Assembly: GCA_002478865.1 (NCBI GenBank)
Contig: DLJZ01000012.1
Span: forward strand, 127,543 to 191,542
Origin: Hungatella sp. UBA7603
GTDB lineage: Bacteria; Bacillota; Clostridia; Lachnospirales; Lachnospiraceae
Length of the DNA: 64,000 nt
Direction of reading: 5' to 3'
Both the position numbers and the translations under genes were made by a program. Positions 52,585 to 61,204 of the stretch are shown piece after piece. The notes below the pieces were generated by a model. The model had not been told where the DNA came from. It saw nothing but the letters and a program-made list of their open reading frames with translations, and ran no database searches. Position 1 is the stretch's first letter; every line of letters starts with the position of its first letter.

Positions 52585-54639
52585 CTACTCATTTTTCATG
52601 TGACGCAGTGCCTTTTCATCCTGCTTTGTCATAAGCTTACAAATCAGGGAACTCATAACCTCGTTGATCCTGTTTTCTTTTTTCGTCAATTTTGCGTTTA
52701 AATCGATTTCTTTTAATAAATTTTCAATTGATATAACGTCATCAAGGTCTTTCGCTTCTGCTTTTTTTATGTATGTGGAGAGTCCCAATTCATGAAAGCG
52801 TTTTTGGGTAGGTATACCTTCTGGTGTCAGACCTCTGTACCGAAAATACTCCGGAAGCATCCCTTCTTCCCCACCAACCTTAATGTTTGTATCTTTAATG
52901 AATTTATCGGTGACACCATGTTCCTTTTTTCGTTCAGGCCATTGATAATCTTCCAGCTTTAGACCACATGCCACATTAAAAGCGTTTTGAAGCTGATAAA
53001 TACGTTCACTGGCAAAATACATATCTTTATCCGTTAAATCCATATGAAGGATTGCATTTGTGACCTCCGCAAATTCATTGAAATAAGCGACTCCCGCGCT
53101 GGGGAGTGCAGTTATGGCAAAAAGGCAGAGTCCAAGGCAGTCAATAATGTATTTGTAATTTTCATGCCAGCACACCACCCGGCCTTTTTTTCCTACTTTT
53201 GAAAAATTCTTCTCTGCCTTGGTTTTAAATATATGTTTTGAAACCACTTCAGAGAAAAATCCACCAAAGACCGCGGTAAAGACATACCCCTTTAGATGAT
53301 CTGCTCCTCTGGTAGAAGTTAGATAGCTTAAAGACTTTGCCAGATGGGAATTGGAATGAAGCCCGGAAGAGGACTTTCGGATACAAAATGCATACTCCTG
53401 TGCATGTAATACAATTGAAGCCCGGTAGGCGCCTTCAGCAGCTATATCTCCAATTCCTTCCCTGCGGCAGATTTTATAGATTAATTCTTCCACATCATCT
53501 GCATTGCCAAATTCATAGGCTTTTTCAGGATCTTTAATGATTCCTTTCTCATAACACTCTAAGATGAAACCAATGGTTGAACCACCTTCAATGGCATCAA
53601 ATCCAAGATTGTCACTTAGGTTCTTTAGATGAAGAATACTTGCCCAGTCAAAGATACCGTTTAACGGCCCGAGGCCTGCTACTGCACCATAGTCAAGACG
53701 ATCTCCCTTTTCTCCCTTATGACGTCCTTCTTTAATCTCATATTCTCTGGCGCATCCAACGGGACAGTAGATACATGCTTTTCGTTTTGTCTCATGTTTG
53801 TACAAAAAGTTCTCAGCATATATTTCCTTGGCTTTTTTATCATCAGCCGTCTGAAAATTTCGAATGGGTAAGGCTCCTTGTTTGTGATACCGCTTGATTA
53901 GCATTAAGGTGCCCTGAATGTTACCTGATTTTAAAATGACCGATGCACGGCATTTCCTAATCCACTCATCCCGAATTTCCTTTACTTTTTCTGGATTACA
54001 TATCTGAGGTTTTCCAACCTTTTTTTCCACTACAACGGCTTTTAATTTCTTTGCCCCCATGACACAGCCCATGCCGGTTCTTCCTGCTACATGGCATTTT
54101 GACATGATGACACTTGCAAAGCGCACCAGATTTTCTCCTGCCGGGCCAATGCAGGTCACTTCCGAACCTTTTCCGTGGCGCTCCATCAAAAGCTCTGTGA
54201 CTTTTTCTGTATGCATTCCCCAAAGCTCGTTGGCATCTAAAATCTCTATTTCTCCATTGCTTTTGATGAGAACATACACCGGATGATCTGATTTTCCTGA
54301 AAACACCAGATGATCGATTCCCACTGTACGGAGTCTGACGTTGAATTCTCCACCCAGATTTGAATCTCCATATGCATCGGTAATGGGACTTTTTGCTGTG
54401 ATCGTACAACGGTTACTAGCTGGAAGTCCAGTCCCCACACTTGGCCCAATGCCAAAGATCAATAAGTTTTTTTCTGAAAGCGCATCGTATTGTGCTGCAT
54501 CAGAATCATACAAAATCTTTGTATTAATTCCCGGTCCACCTATGTAGTTTTTTCTAAGGTCTCTGGTGATCTCTTCTAATTTCACGTCACCGGTGGTCAA
54601 ATTGATATAAGCAATCTGATTGTCATGAATATCTTCCAC
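52585..54639 (-). CDS. Aldehyde:ferredoxin oxidoreductase (tungsten, AOR family)
   Basis: 684 aa from a GTG at 54639 behind AAGGAGGCTGGTAATC. Tungsto-bispterin enzyme that interconverts carboxylic acids and aldehydes with ferredoxin. N-terminal GPGINTKILYD and PASNRCTITAKSP; [4Fe-4S] ligands Cys289, Cys292, Cys296 (CIYCPVGC) and Cys505 in DCLGLC; pterin-site LGFDAIEGG. The residues match the classic AOR pattern C-x2-C-x3-C and D-x4-C. About 60-80 residues longer than the Pyrococcus enzyme. The first biosynthetic gene after agrDB, with W uptake and cofactor genes in the same operon. Confidence 0.93.
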   Translation of the reverse strand: MEDIHDNQIAYINLTTGDVKLEEITRDLRKNYIGGPGINTKILYDSDAAQYDALSEKNLLIFGIGPSVGTGLPASNRCTITAKSPITDAYGDSNLGGEFNVRLRTVGIDHLVFSGKSDHPVYVLIKSNGEIEILDANELWGMHTEKVTELLMERHGKGSEVTCIGPAGENLVRFASVIMSKCHVAGRTGMGCVMGAKKLKAVVVEKKVGKPQICNPEKVKEIRDEWIRKCRASVILKSGNIQGTLMLIKRYHKQGALPIRNFQTADDKKAKEIYAENFLYKHETKRKACIYCPVGCAREYEIKEGRHKGEKGDRLDYGAVAGLGPLNGIFDWASILHLKNLSDNLGFDAIEGGSTIGFILECYEKGIIKDPEKAYEFGNADDVEELIYKICRREGIGDIAAEGAYRASIVLHAQEYAFCIRKSSSGLHSNSHLAKSLSYLTSTRGADHLKGYVFTAVFGGFFSEVVSKHIFKTKAEKNFSKVGKKGRVVCWHENYKYIIDCLGLCLFAITALPSAGVAYFNEFAEVTNAILHMDLTDKDMYFASERIYQLQNAFNVACGLKLEDYQWPERKKEHGVTDKFIKDTNIKVGGEEGMLPEYFRYRGLTPEGIPTQKRFHELGLSTYIKKAEAKDLDDVISIENLLKEIDLNAKLTKKENRINEVMSSLICKLMTKQDEKALRHMKNE

Positions 54640-54713
54640 GATTACCAGCCTCCTTGCTGAATTTGCCTCGTTTTCGGGAATATGCCCCTTTGGTCACCTT
54701 CAAAAAAGAATGA

Positions 54714-55301
54714 TCAGCGTCTACGACTATAGGTGTTTTGCAAAAGTCCCAGAATTTCAGTTATTACCATAAGAGCAATGATGAGTGTTACAATCCATAC
54801 GCCACGGTAATAACCAGTAGCATAGAATAAAAGACCAATAAAAACTTCAACTGCCAGTACTGCCCGAGTACGGATTCCATAAACTCTTTTCTCAACTTCA
54901 TCGAGAGGTTTGTTTAAGTTCTCCACAGGTGCCATAATTGCCGCCAAACCTGAGGATAGAATTAAGAGGAACAGACCTGCGCCCCGCTCCACTAGCTCTG
55001 GAGGGGTGCGCATAAGAAAGAGAATGAGAACAATAACCGCATTCGACAAGAAATAACAACAGATAGGATTACCGGCATGATATCCTCCCGCATGGCAGCG
55101 AAGAGGGATAAACAGTGCCAAGAACATAAAACATTCCAGTGGTTGTCCCATGGCAAGCCCTATAAAAGTTGCGGTTGAAATGTTAAAGATATTCAAGAGT
55201 AACATCTCAAGACCAAACTGATAGATAGGCCTATCCTCTTCTTCAAATCTCCCCATTGAGACCAAATGATCGGCTATCACGTTACTTAATCTTCTAAGCA
55301 T
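54714..55301 (-). CDS. agrB: AgrB-family autoinducer peptide endopeptidase
   Basis: 195 aa membrane cysteine protease that cuts AgrD and cyclises it to a thiolactone. Catalytic region PLRCHAGGYHAGNPICC with the conserved His (in CHAGGYHA) and downstream Cys. About five to six hydrophobic segments with the family's N-terminal YQFGLEMLLLNIFNIS. Starts 4 nt after agrD. Its place at the head of the long operon ties that operon to quorum sensing. Confidence 0.93.
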   Translation of the reverse strand: MLRRLSNVIADHLVSMGRFEEEDRPIYQFGLEMLLLNIFNISTATFIGLAMGQPLECFMFLALFIPLRCHAGGYHAGNPICCYFLSNAVIVLILFLMRTPPELVERGAGLFLLILSSGLAAIMAPVENLNKPLDEVEKRVYGIRTRAVLAVEVFIGLLFYATGYYRGVWIVTLIIALMVITEILGLLQNTYSRRR

Positions 55302-55305
55302 AATC

Positions 55306-55449
55306 TTAGAATTTTCTTAGTTTCTTTGCTTCTTTTGGCATCTCTGGCTGATAATAAATGTACCCACATGCTAAATTGCTTGTTGCAACTGCAGATTTAA
55401 GAGCAAGAGCAGATACCACGTTTCCCATAACAACAGATAATTTCTTCAT
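55306..55449 (-). CDS. agrD: AgrD-type cyclic lactone autoinducer precursor
   Basis: 47 aa peptide, too short to be caught by standard ORF limits. ATG at 55449 after AAGGAGAG. Structure: basic N-terminus and amphipathic leader (KKLSVVMGNVVSALALKSAVA), core NLACGYIYY with Cys28, and the conserved charged recognition tail QPEMPKEAKKLRKF. The C-x4/x5-aromatic plus QPxxP pattern is that of clostridial AgrD. The mature autoinducer is predicted to contain a thiolactone ring from Cys28 to Tyr32 or Tyr33. agrB starts 4 nt later. Confidence 0.93.
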   Translation of the reverse strand: MKKLSVVMGNVVSALALKSAVATSNLACGYIYYQPEMPKEAKKLRKF

Positions 55450-55502
55450 TTTTATACTCTCCTTCGTATTAAAAGATTAAATTAAGTTACTTAATTTTGC
55501 CC

Positions 55503-55531
55503 AGTATAGCATAATCCCTTTTTCGATAAAA
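55503..55531 (-). promoter_or_regulatory. agrD promoter (extended -10, weak -35)
   Basis: On the minus strand TGCTATACT is an extended -10 (TATACT is the complement of 55503-55508). The -35 position has only TTTTAT or TTTATC, far from consensus, as expected where an activator is needed. The direct repeats at 55544-55574 begin about 13 bp upstream of it. Confidence 0.55.
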
Positions 55532-55543
55532 TAGCTTTTCATT

Positions 55544-55574
55544 TTCTCTTATAAAACAAGCAAATTCTCTTATA
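55544..55574 (-). promoter_or_regulatory. LytTR-type direct repeats upstream of agrD
   Basis: Two identical 10-bp copies, TTCTCTTATA on the plus strand (TATAAGAGAA on the minus strand), at 55544-55553 and 55565-55574, exactly 21 bp apart. AgrA-type LytTR regulators bind 9-10 bp direct repeats at about this spacing. Located between agrDB and the divergent agrA. Confidence 0.65.
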
Positions 55575-55665
55575 CTTCCTTTTTCAACACTTTTTTTATT
55601 TTTTTTTACACATTACTGTGATAAAATGTTATCTAGTAAAAGATTGGAAGGAGACAAAGAGATTC

Positions 55666-56403
55666 ATGATTAAAATTGCTATTTGTGATGACGAATCCAT
55701 ATTTATTGAGCAGATCAAATCCATGATAAAAAGCACATTATCAGAAGCGCATATCTCTTACTTAACCGATTCTTTCACATCAGGGGAGAAGTTGTGTGAA
55801 AAACTAAAAGGAGGTACTATTTATGATTTGGCATTTCTGGATATTAGTATGAATGGTATGAACGGGATTGAAGTTGGAGCTAAATTAAGATATTATTTTC
55901 AAAACAAAAAAACCATTATTATTTACATTTCGTCCTATGATAACCGGGCAAAAGAAGTTTTTTGCCTAGACACCTTTCGCTTTTTGTCAAAGCCCATTGA
56001 TCCTGAGCTTTTTAAAAAAGACCTTTTGAGTGCCTATAAGCGGTTAAATGAAATACAGGACGACTTTTTTTGTTTTAAGGATATTGACAGAGGGCAGTGT
56101 AATATTCCTGTTGAAGATATTATTTATCTTGAGATATCCAAGGGACATAAAATCAATGTGATTACAAAAGATACCCGTTATATTTTCTATGGGAAACTTA
56201 TGGAGGTATTTGAGAAATTAAAAGCCCAGGGATTTTTATTGATTCATCATTCCATCTTAATTAATTATTACCATATTCGGCAGATATCTTATGAGAAAGT
56301 TCTCATGTCTAATGAGGCAAGTTTAACCATAAGCGGCCCAAAAAGAAAAGAAATAAGGGCGAATTATTTGCAGCTTAGGAAAAATAAGGAAGACGACAAA
56401 TGA
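55666..56403 (+). CDS. agrA: LytTR response regulator (AgrA-like)
   Basis: 245 aa from the ATG at 55666, which follows GGAAGGAGACAAAG and gives the family start MIKIAICDDES. A start 48 nt upstream adds no domain. Receiver domain with DDE (residues 8-10), phospho-acceptor Asp59 in LAFLDISMNG, KPI at the end. LytTR DNA-binding domain from about residue 140 (IPVEDIIYLEISKGHKINVITKDTRYIFYG). Presumably activates agrDB through the direct repeats at 55544. Confidence 0.92.
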   Translation: MIKIAICDDESIFIEQIKSMIKSTLSEAHISYLTDSFTSGEKLCEKLKGGTIYDLAFLDISMNGMNGIEVGAKLRYYFQNKKTIIIYISSYDNRAKEVFCLDTFRFLSKPIDPELFKKDLLSAYKRLNEIQDDFFCFKDIDRGQCNIPVEDIIYLEISKGHKINVITKDTRYIFYGKLMEVFEKLKAQGFLLIHHSILINYYHIRQISYEKVLMSNEASLTISGPKRKEIRANYLQLRKNKEDDK

Positions 56404-57734
56404 ACGTAATCATTACATATTTATTCATGAATATCCTTAGAACTTATGTAATATATGATTTTATTCGTACTTTTTTAAAGAAAAGGAGAGCCCCCTTTTG
56501 GGCCATCGGAATTGCTTATACTGCCTATTACCTTTTGGGAGCATATCTATACTTTAATTTGTATAATCCAATTTTAAATATCGTTTTTAACTTGGGAATC
56601 TGTTTTTTTATTTCTTTTTTGTATCAAACTACCGTGTTTAAACGCACCCTAGCTGCCTCTTTTATATATGTCTTATCTCTTGCAAGTGAAGATTGTACGG
56701 CGGCTTTTCTCGTTCTTTTTGTTGGAGCCTCTTTTAAAACCATAATACAGCAGGACTGTTATGTACTCATTGGGATCATCTTATCCAATACCATGATGTT
56801 TGGTCTGGTAAAATGGAGCAAAGTCTTCTTTTATAAACAGGAGGTTTATAACACGGAGGTCAGGCCGACTCGCTGGCTGGCTATATTTTTGATTCCTGCA
56901 GGAAGTATCTATATCTTAAACAGTTTGACGTTAGAGATTATTTCCAATCAATCGGAATCTTCGTTTTTACTGACAACTGCCGTTCTTGTTTTATTGGTCA
57001 TTAATATCTTACTGTTTTATTTATATGACAAGCTTTTGCTGGAAGAAAATCTAAAGTATGAAAATCTCCTTCTCTCACAGCAAAACAATGCCTACGAAAA
57101 ACAATCGGTACTGATCCAACGGTTTCAAAAGAGTTTGCGGGAGGACCGCCACAACCTACACAATCATCTGGCTGCCATATCCGGTCTTGCGGAACAAGGC
57201 CAAAACACCGAATTGATCGAATACATAAAAAAGCTCACAGTTAACGTAAAGGCTCAGGAAGCCGGTATTGACAGTGGTCATCCTGTCATTGATGCTTTGA
57301 TTAACAATAAACTTTACCTCTCTCAACATTATCACGTTAAAACAGAGGTACATATTCGCCTACCTAAAGTTCTTGGCATAGATAAGATGGATCTTACGAT
57401 TATCTTAGGCAACCTTTTGGATAATGCACTGGAAGCCTGTATGAAACTTGCGAAAGAAAAAAGAGAGATGTTTATTGATATTTCGGAGTTTCATGAGGTC
57501 CTTACCATCCAGGTGACTAACGCCTATGATACCTCTCAACTATGTATCAAAAATGGAAGGCCCTATTCCACAAAAAAAGATAAAGCCTGGCATGGAATCG
57601 GGTTAAATTCTGTTGATCATACCATCAAAAAATATAACGGTATCTTCGAATATAATTATAGTGAACCGCAGACAGCAGAAACGAATCTCTTTACCGTAAG
57701 GGTACTCTTATATTTGCTTGACGAAGCTTGCTAA
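56400..57734 (+). CDS. agrC: AgrC-like sensor histidine kinase
   Basis: 444 aa. Six to seven transmembrane helices over residues 1-210, then a GHKL kinase domain. Phospho-acceptor His251 in REDRHNLHNHLAAISGL; ATP-site ILGNLLDNALEACMKL and KDKAWHGIGLNSVDHTI. This topology is that of peptide-sensing AgrC/ComD kinases, so it is the likely receptor for the AgrD product. Overlaps agrA by 4 nt. Confidence 0.92.
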   Translation: MNVIITYLFMNILRTYVIYDFIRTFLKKRRAPFWAIGIAYTAYYLLGAYLYFNLYNPILNIVFNLGICFFISFLYQTTVFKRTLAASFIYVLSLASEDCTAAFLVLFVGASFKTIIQQDCYVLIGIILSNTMMFGLVKWSKVFFYKQEVYNTEVRPTRWLAIFLIPAGSIYILNSLTLEIISNQSESSFLLTTAVLVLLVINILLFYLYDKLLLEENLKYENLLLSQQNNAYEKQSVLIQRFQKSLREDRHNLHNHLAAISGLAEQGQNTELIEYIKKLTVNVKAQEAGIDSGHPVIDALINNKLYLSQHYHVKTEVHIRLPKVLGIDKMDLTIILGNLLDNALEACMKLAKEKREMFIDISEFHEVLTIQVTNAYDTSQLCIKNGRPYSTKKDKAWHGIGLNSVDHTIKKYNGIFEYNYSEPQTAETNLFTVRVLLYLLDEAC

Positions 57735-57764
57735 AAAACTGATTAATCTGAAAAGGAGAAGCCC

Positions 57765-58574
57765 ATGCCAGATAAAAACCACATCAGCCAAACCCATAAG
57801 ATCCTATTATGCAGTACGGAAGAACAGTCAGAGGAATCACAGGAGATTCTTATCGAATACAAGTTATCTATCTATGTGAATGGCATTCGTTATGTTAACC
57901 TAATATGTACCCACAAGAATTTATATGAATTGGTTCTGGGAAATTTATTTACAGAAGGAATCATTCAAGGAATTTCAGATATCGAATCCATTGAGATCAT
58001 GGAAGACGAGGGCAAAGCCTTTGTGACACTAACTACTAAGGATACCTTTAAAGATATGATTGAAGCTACAGAAGGAATTCGTACGATTACCACCGCTTGT
58101 GGAAAACAGCACTCCATTGCTTACTATCTCATGAACGATGAGAATCTAACAACTTTGGATTACAATTTTACCATCCGCTTTTCAAAGATTTTATCCTATG
58201 TAAATGAATTTCAAAAAAGCAGTGACATCTACAAATTAACACGAGGAATTCACTCTTGTGGATTATATGATGTGGAAGGTATGCTCTATCTAATGGAAGA
58301 TATCGGAAGACATAATGCAGTAGATAAAGTACTTGGCTACGCCATTGACCATGGGATTGATTTATCCAAGACTGCTCTTATTACTAGTGGCAGAGTCCCT
58401 AGTGATATGATATTGAAAATTATTAAAGCGGGGATTCCAATCCTAGTAGCCCGCTCCGTACCCACAGATGTCGCCATTGAAATGGCAAACAAATACAACA
58501 TTACATTGGCTGGCTTTGCAAGAGGAACCAAAATAAATTTGTATTCCAATGAGCAAAGACTTCTCTTTGAATGA
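57765..58574 (+). CDS. fdhD: FdhD sulfurtransferase
   Basis: 269 aa. FdhD passes sulfur to the Mo/W-bispterin cofactor of formate dehydrogenases. Visible: GNLFTEGII, the ITTACGKQ cysteine loop (only one Cys; the usual CxxC is not complete), RGIHSCGLYD, LMEDIGRHNAVDKVLGYA, SGRVPSDMILKI. It is 30 bp after agrC and has its own terminator, so it is in the agrA-agrC operon. No formate dehydrogenase is in the window. It may act on the AOR cofactor, by inference. Confidence 0.9.
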   Translation: MPDKNHISQTHKILLCSTEEQSEESQEILIEYKLSIYVNGIRYVNLICTHKNLYELVLGNLFTEGIIQGISDIESIEIMEDEGKAFVTLTTKDTFKDMIEATEGIRTITTACGKQHSIAYYLMNDENLTTLDYNFTIRFSKILSYVNEFQKSSDIYKLTRGIHSCGLYDVEGMLYLMEDIGRHNAVDKVLGYAIDHGIDLSKTALITSGRVPSDMILKIIKAGIPILVARSVPTDVAIEMANKYNITLAGFARGTKINLYSNEQRLLFE

Positions 58575-58624
58575 GAAAGAACTACGATGGAACGAAATTA
58601 AAATACTCTAAACAACGCAAAAAA

Positions 58625-58657
58625 GGATTTGAAACACTAGGTTTCAAATCCTTTTTT
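58625..58657 (+). terminator. Strong bidirectional terminator after fdhD
   Basis: GGATTTGAAAC (58625-58635) / GTTTCAAATCC (58641-58651), 5-nt loop, flanked by A run upstream and TTTTTT downstream, so the hairpin is a good terminator on both strands for the converging fdhD and satP-like genes. Confidence 0.88.
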
Positions 58658-58668
58658 ATATGCATTCA

Positions 58669-59241
58669 TTATAAAGGTAAAATAGTCTTCTTAAATTCCT
58701 GGTTTATAACCTGTCCCATAGAATTATAAATAGCAGATAGTCCGCAGAAGATTCCAACATATCCAGCAATCGTATGTATTGATTCTACGCCGGTAAAGTT
58801 AGCAAGTGAAAGCAGGAAGAATAAAACGGTAAGAGAACCAAATACTACCTGGCTTGCACGATTGTGTTTCAGTGTTCCGATAAACATAAAGAGTGTGAAT
58901 ACACACCAGAGACCTAAATAAAATCCCATGCTGATAGGATCAGCAGCTTTGATGCCTTCAAATGGATTAATCCAGATGATAATCAAAGACCACCAAAAGA
59001 AACCATAGGCTGTGAATGCTGTTGCACCAAAGGTGTTATTTTTCTTGAATTCCATAATGCCAGCTATAATCTGAGCGGCACCCCCTAAAGCAAATCCCAT
59101 TGCAATAATAACAATGGATAGAGGTATAATTCCTGCATTGTGAAAATTTAGCAGGCAGGTAGTCATTCCGAATCCTAAAAGTCCAAGAGGAGCTGGATTG
59201 GCAATGGCAGAGGGAGTAGTTTGATCTGTTTTGGTTGACAT
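58669..59241 (-). CDS. Acetate/succinate uptake-type membrane protein (GPR1/FUN34/YaaH)
   Basis: 190 aa, six hydrophobic segments. N-terminal NPAPLGLLGFGMTTCLLNFHNAG is the family signature, then GGAAQIIAGIMEFKKNNTFGATAFTAYGFFWWSLI. Members form hexameric channels for acetate and short organic acids. AAAGGATTTTTTAAATA precedes the ATG, next to a small palindrome (59256-59278). Confidence 0.92.
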   Translation of the reverse strand: MSTKTDQTTPSAIANPAPLGLLGFGMTTCLLNFHNAGIIPLSIVIIAMGFALGGAAQIIAGIMEFKKNNTFGATAFTAYGFFWWSLIIIWINPFEGIKAADPISMGFYLGLWCVFTLFMFIGTLKHNRASQVVFGSLTVLFFLLSLANFTGVESIHTIAGYVGIFCGLSAIYNSMGQVINQEFKKTILPL

Positions 59242-59255
59242 TATTTAAAAAATCC

Positions 59256-59278
59256 TTTCGTATACTGTATATGCGAAA
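59256..59278. promoter_or_regulatory. Imperfect palindrome at the satP-like gene 5' end
   Basis: TTTCG (59256-59260) and CGAAA (59274-59278) with near-symmetric inner bases, overlapping the ribosome-site region of the membrane-protein gene. It may be an operator or an RNA hairpin affecting translation. Weak evidence. Confidence 0.3.
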
Positions 59279-59502
59279 ACGCACCTGGCATATGATATCA
59301 TGTATTATGACAAAATACAACATAAATCTGTCTGGAACGCGAATTAATTCTCTGCCTTACTTTTATCTTTTGTAAAATAATGGATAGTATATAGATGCGT
59401 ACCCTCCATTTCATTTCATACGCGTAGCTGCAAAATGTTCTATGATCTTATTAAATCCCATTTTTTTGATAGATCAAGTATTTCCAGAAACCCGAAAGCT
59501 AT

Positions 59503-61056
59503 CTAGGTATAATCCAGATTCTTTAATAATGCGATTATTTTAAAGGAAAGCAGAAGGTTGAAACGGTAATTAGAATCGTCCAGATCATGTTGCATGATTT
59601 CCTGGATTTTATTCACACGGTATATTAAAGTATTTCTATGCATATGCAAGGCTAAGGCAGTATGTGCAAGATTTCGTTCCTGTACCAAAAACTCATGCAG
59701 GCATTCGGCAAGGTTCATATGATTAGAAGCATCATATTTCATGAGTTTTAATAGACCTTCCTCACAAAATTGTATTAGATCCGTTTTTTCAGAAGCAATG
59801 GTAATCATATGTTCTGTCGTAAATTCTACATAAGAAGAAAGTCTACACTCCTTATTTATCCTATAGTTAAGGTTAAGGGCGGTGATTGCTTGTTCAAAAT
59901 GAGTTTTCAGCATGGAAATATCATGAAAGCACCTGCTGATTCCTGCAGAAAGCTTTTTTTCCTTACAAAAAGTATTCATTTTGCTAATTTCATTCCCGGA
60001 CAGATAAATCCCGTCCTTGCACATAACTACTATGACAATATAGTTGTTGTACAGAATGGATTTACCTTTTTCTATGATTTCATCCATTACACTTCTAAAA
60101 TACTGTAACGTTTTATAGGTCCGATCAAATTCACTAATGTCAACTGCAAGTACATAGATATCTTCTTCTATAGTCAAATGATGAGATTTTATCCTTTCAT
60201 ACAACACAGAAGAAGTGATGGTTTCATCTAGCAAATCCTGAAAAAGATGCTCGTAAACGACTCCTTTGGAATATAAAAGGAATTCATCATTTTTCATTTT
60301 CAGAGTAAGTACTTCTGATAGCATTTTGGCAATCTTCAGATCCACTTCTTGAATGTTTCTTTGCACTTCAAAAATCACGATAGTACCGATTGGATGGTGG
60401 TTCAAAAAAATATGACTTATGATCCTCCGATATTTTAATTTTCCCTTTGGCAAAAGGACCGGTGACGTAGAATAATGATCTTTCTTATAACCCGCCTGCT
60501 CTGCAAGTACTTGAACATAATCAGTAGAAATATAACTTCCATTTTTTCTTTGGTCGATCCATATGGCATCCTTTACTTTGGTTTCGGAAGATTCTGCAAT
60601 ATGCTTCAGGCTGTTGTCCAGTACTACGATAGGATTGTGCAAGAATTCCTTTGCAAGGTCGCAGATCTTTTGGATGTCATCGTCTCGCAGAATAGATCGG
60701 TATAGTGCTTCCATAAACTCCTTTTCTGTGTCACCTTCCTTTAATAGTTCAACTATGGAATTGTACACTGCATGAAGATCAGTTTTAGAAGGAAGTCGAA
60801 GAACAGCCTTCTGTACAAGGTATTGTTCTGGAATTGGAATATCTTCTATGCAGACGATTGGAATCTCAATTTCAAAAGAAAATTCCGGCAAAAGGTCGGA
60901 AGCATGACCGATATAAAGAATTTCATTGCTATTGTACCGTGTGTTTTTTGTAAAAAAGCAGATAGAAGAAATGGAGATCAAATCCACTCCAGTTCCATCC
61001 CATTGCGGGCGAAACTGCTTCAATTGGTTCAACAGTCGCTCCATAGTTAGCTGCAT
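59503..61056 (-). CDS. PucR/CdaR-type transcriptional regulator
   Basis: 517 aa. N-terminal PucR-like sensor region, a GGDEF-like spacer and the C-terminal PucR HTH: LAECLHEFLVQERNLAHTALALHMHRNTLIYRVNKIQEIM, the diagnostic pattern for this family. Ligand unknown. Divergent from the FabK-like flavoprotein and convergent in general direction with the uptake gene; it may regulate either. Confidence 0.9.
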   Translation of the reverse strand: MQLTMERLLNQLKQFRPQWDGTGVDLISISSICFFTKNTRYNSNEILYIGHASDLLPEFSFEIEIPIVCIEDIPIPEQYLVQKAVLRLPSKTDLHAVYNSIVELLKEGDTEKEFMEALYRSILRDDDIQKICDLAKEFLHNPIVVLDNSLKHIAESSETKVKDAIWIDQRKNGSYISTDYVQVLAEQAGYKKDHYSTSPVLLPKGKLKYRRIISHIFLNHHPIGTIVIFEVQRNIQEVDLKIAKMLSEVLTLKMKNDEFLLYSKGVVYEHLFQDLLDETITSSVLYERIKSHHLTIEEDIYVLAVDISEFDRTYKTLQYFRSVMDEIIEKGKSILYNNYIVIVVMCKDGIYLSGNEISKMNTFCKEKKLSAGISRCFHDISMLKTHFEQAITALNLNYRINKECRLSSYVEFTTEHMITIASEKTDLIQFCEEGLLKLMKYDASNHMNLAECLHEFLVQERNLAHTALALHMHRNTLIYRVNKIQEIMQHDLDDSNYRFNLLLSFKIIALLKNLDYT

Positions 61057-61204
61057 GCCTGTCCCTCCTGTTCGTATAAAATATATGAAGGATAAAAATA
61101 TTTTAAGTTATTTTATATGATTATCTTTTGATTTTCTTTTTGTATAATTATAATACATTAAAAAACGATATAGTGTAAGTCAATAAATTTACAAGGAGAA
61201 AAAA

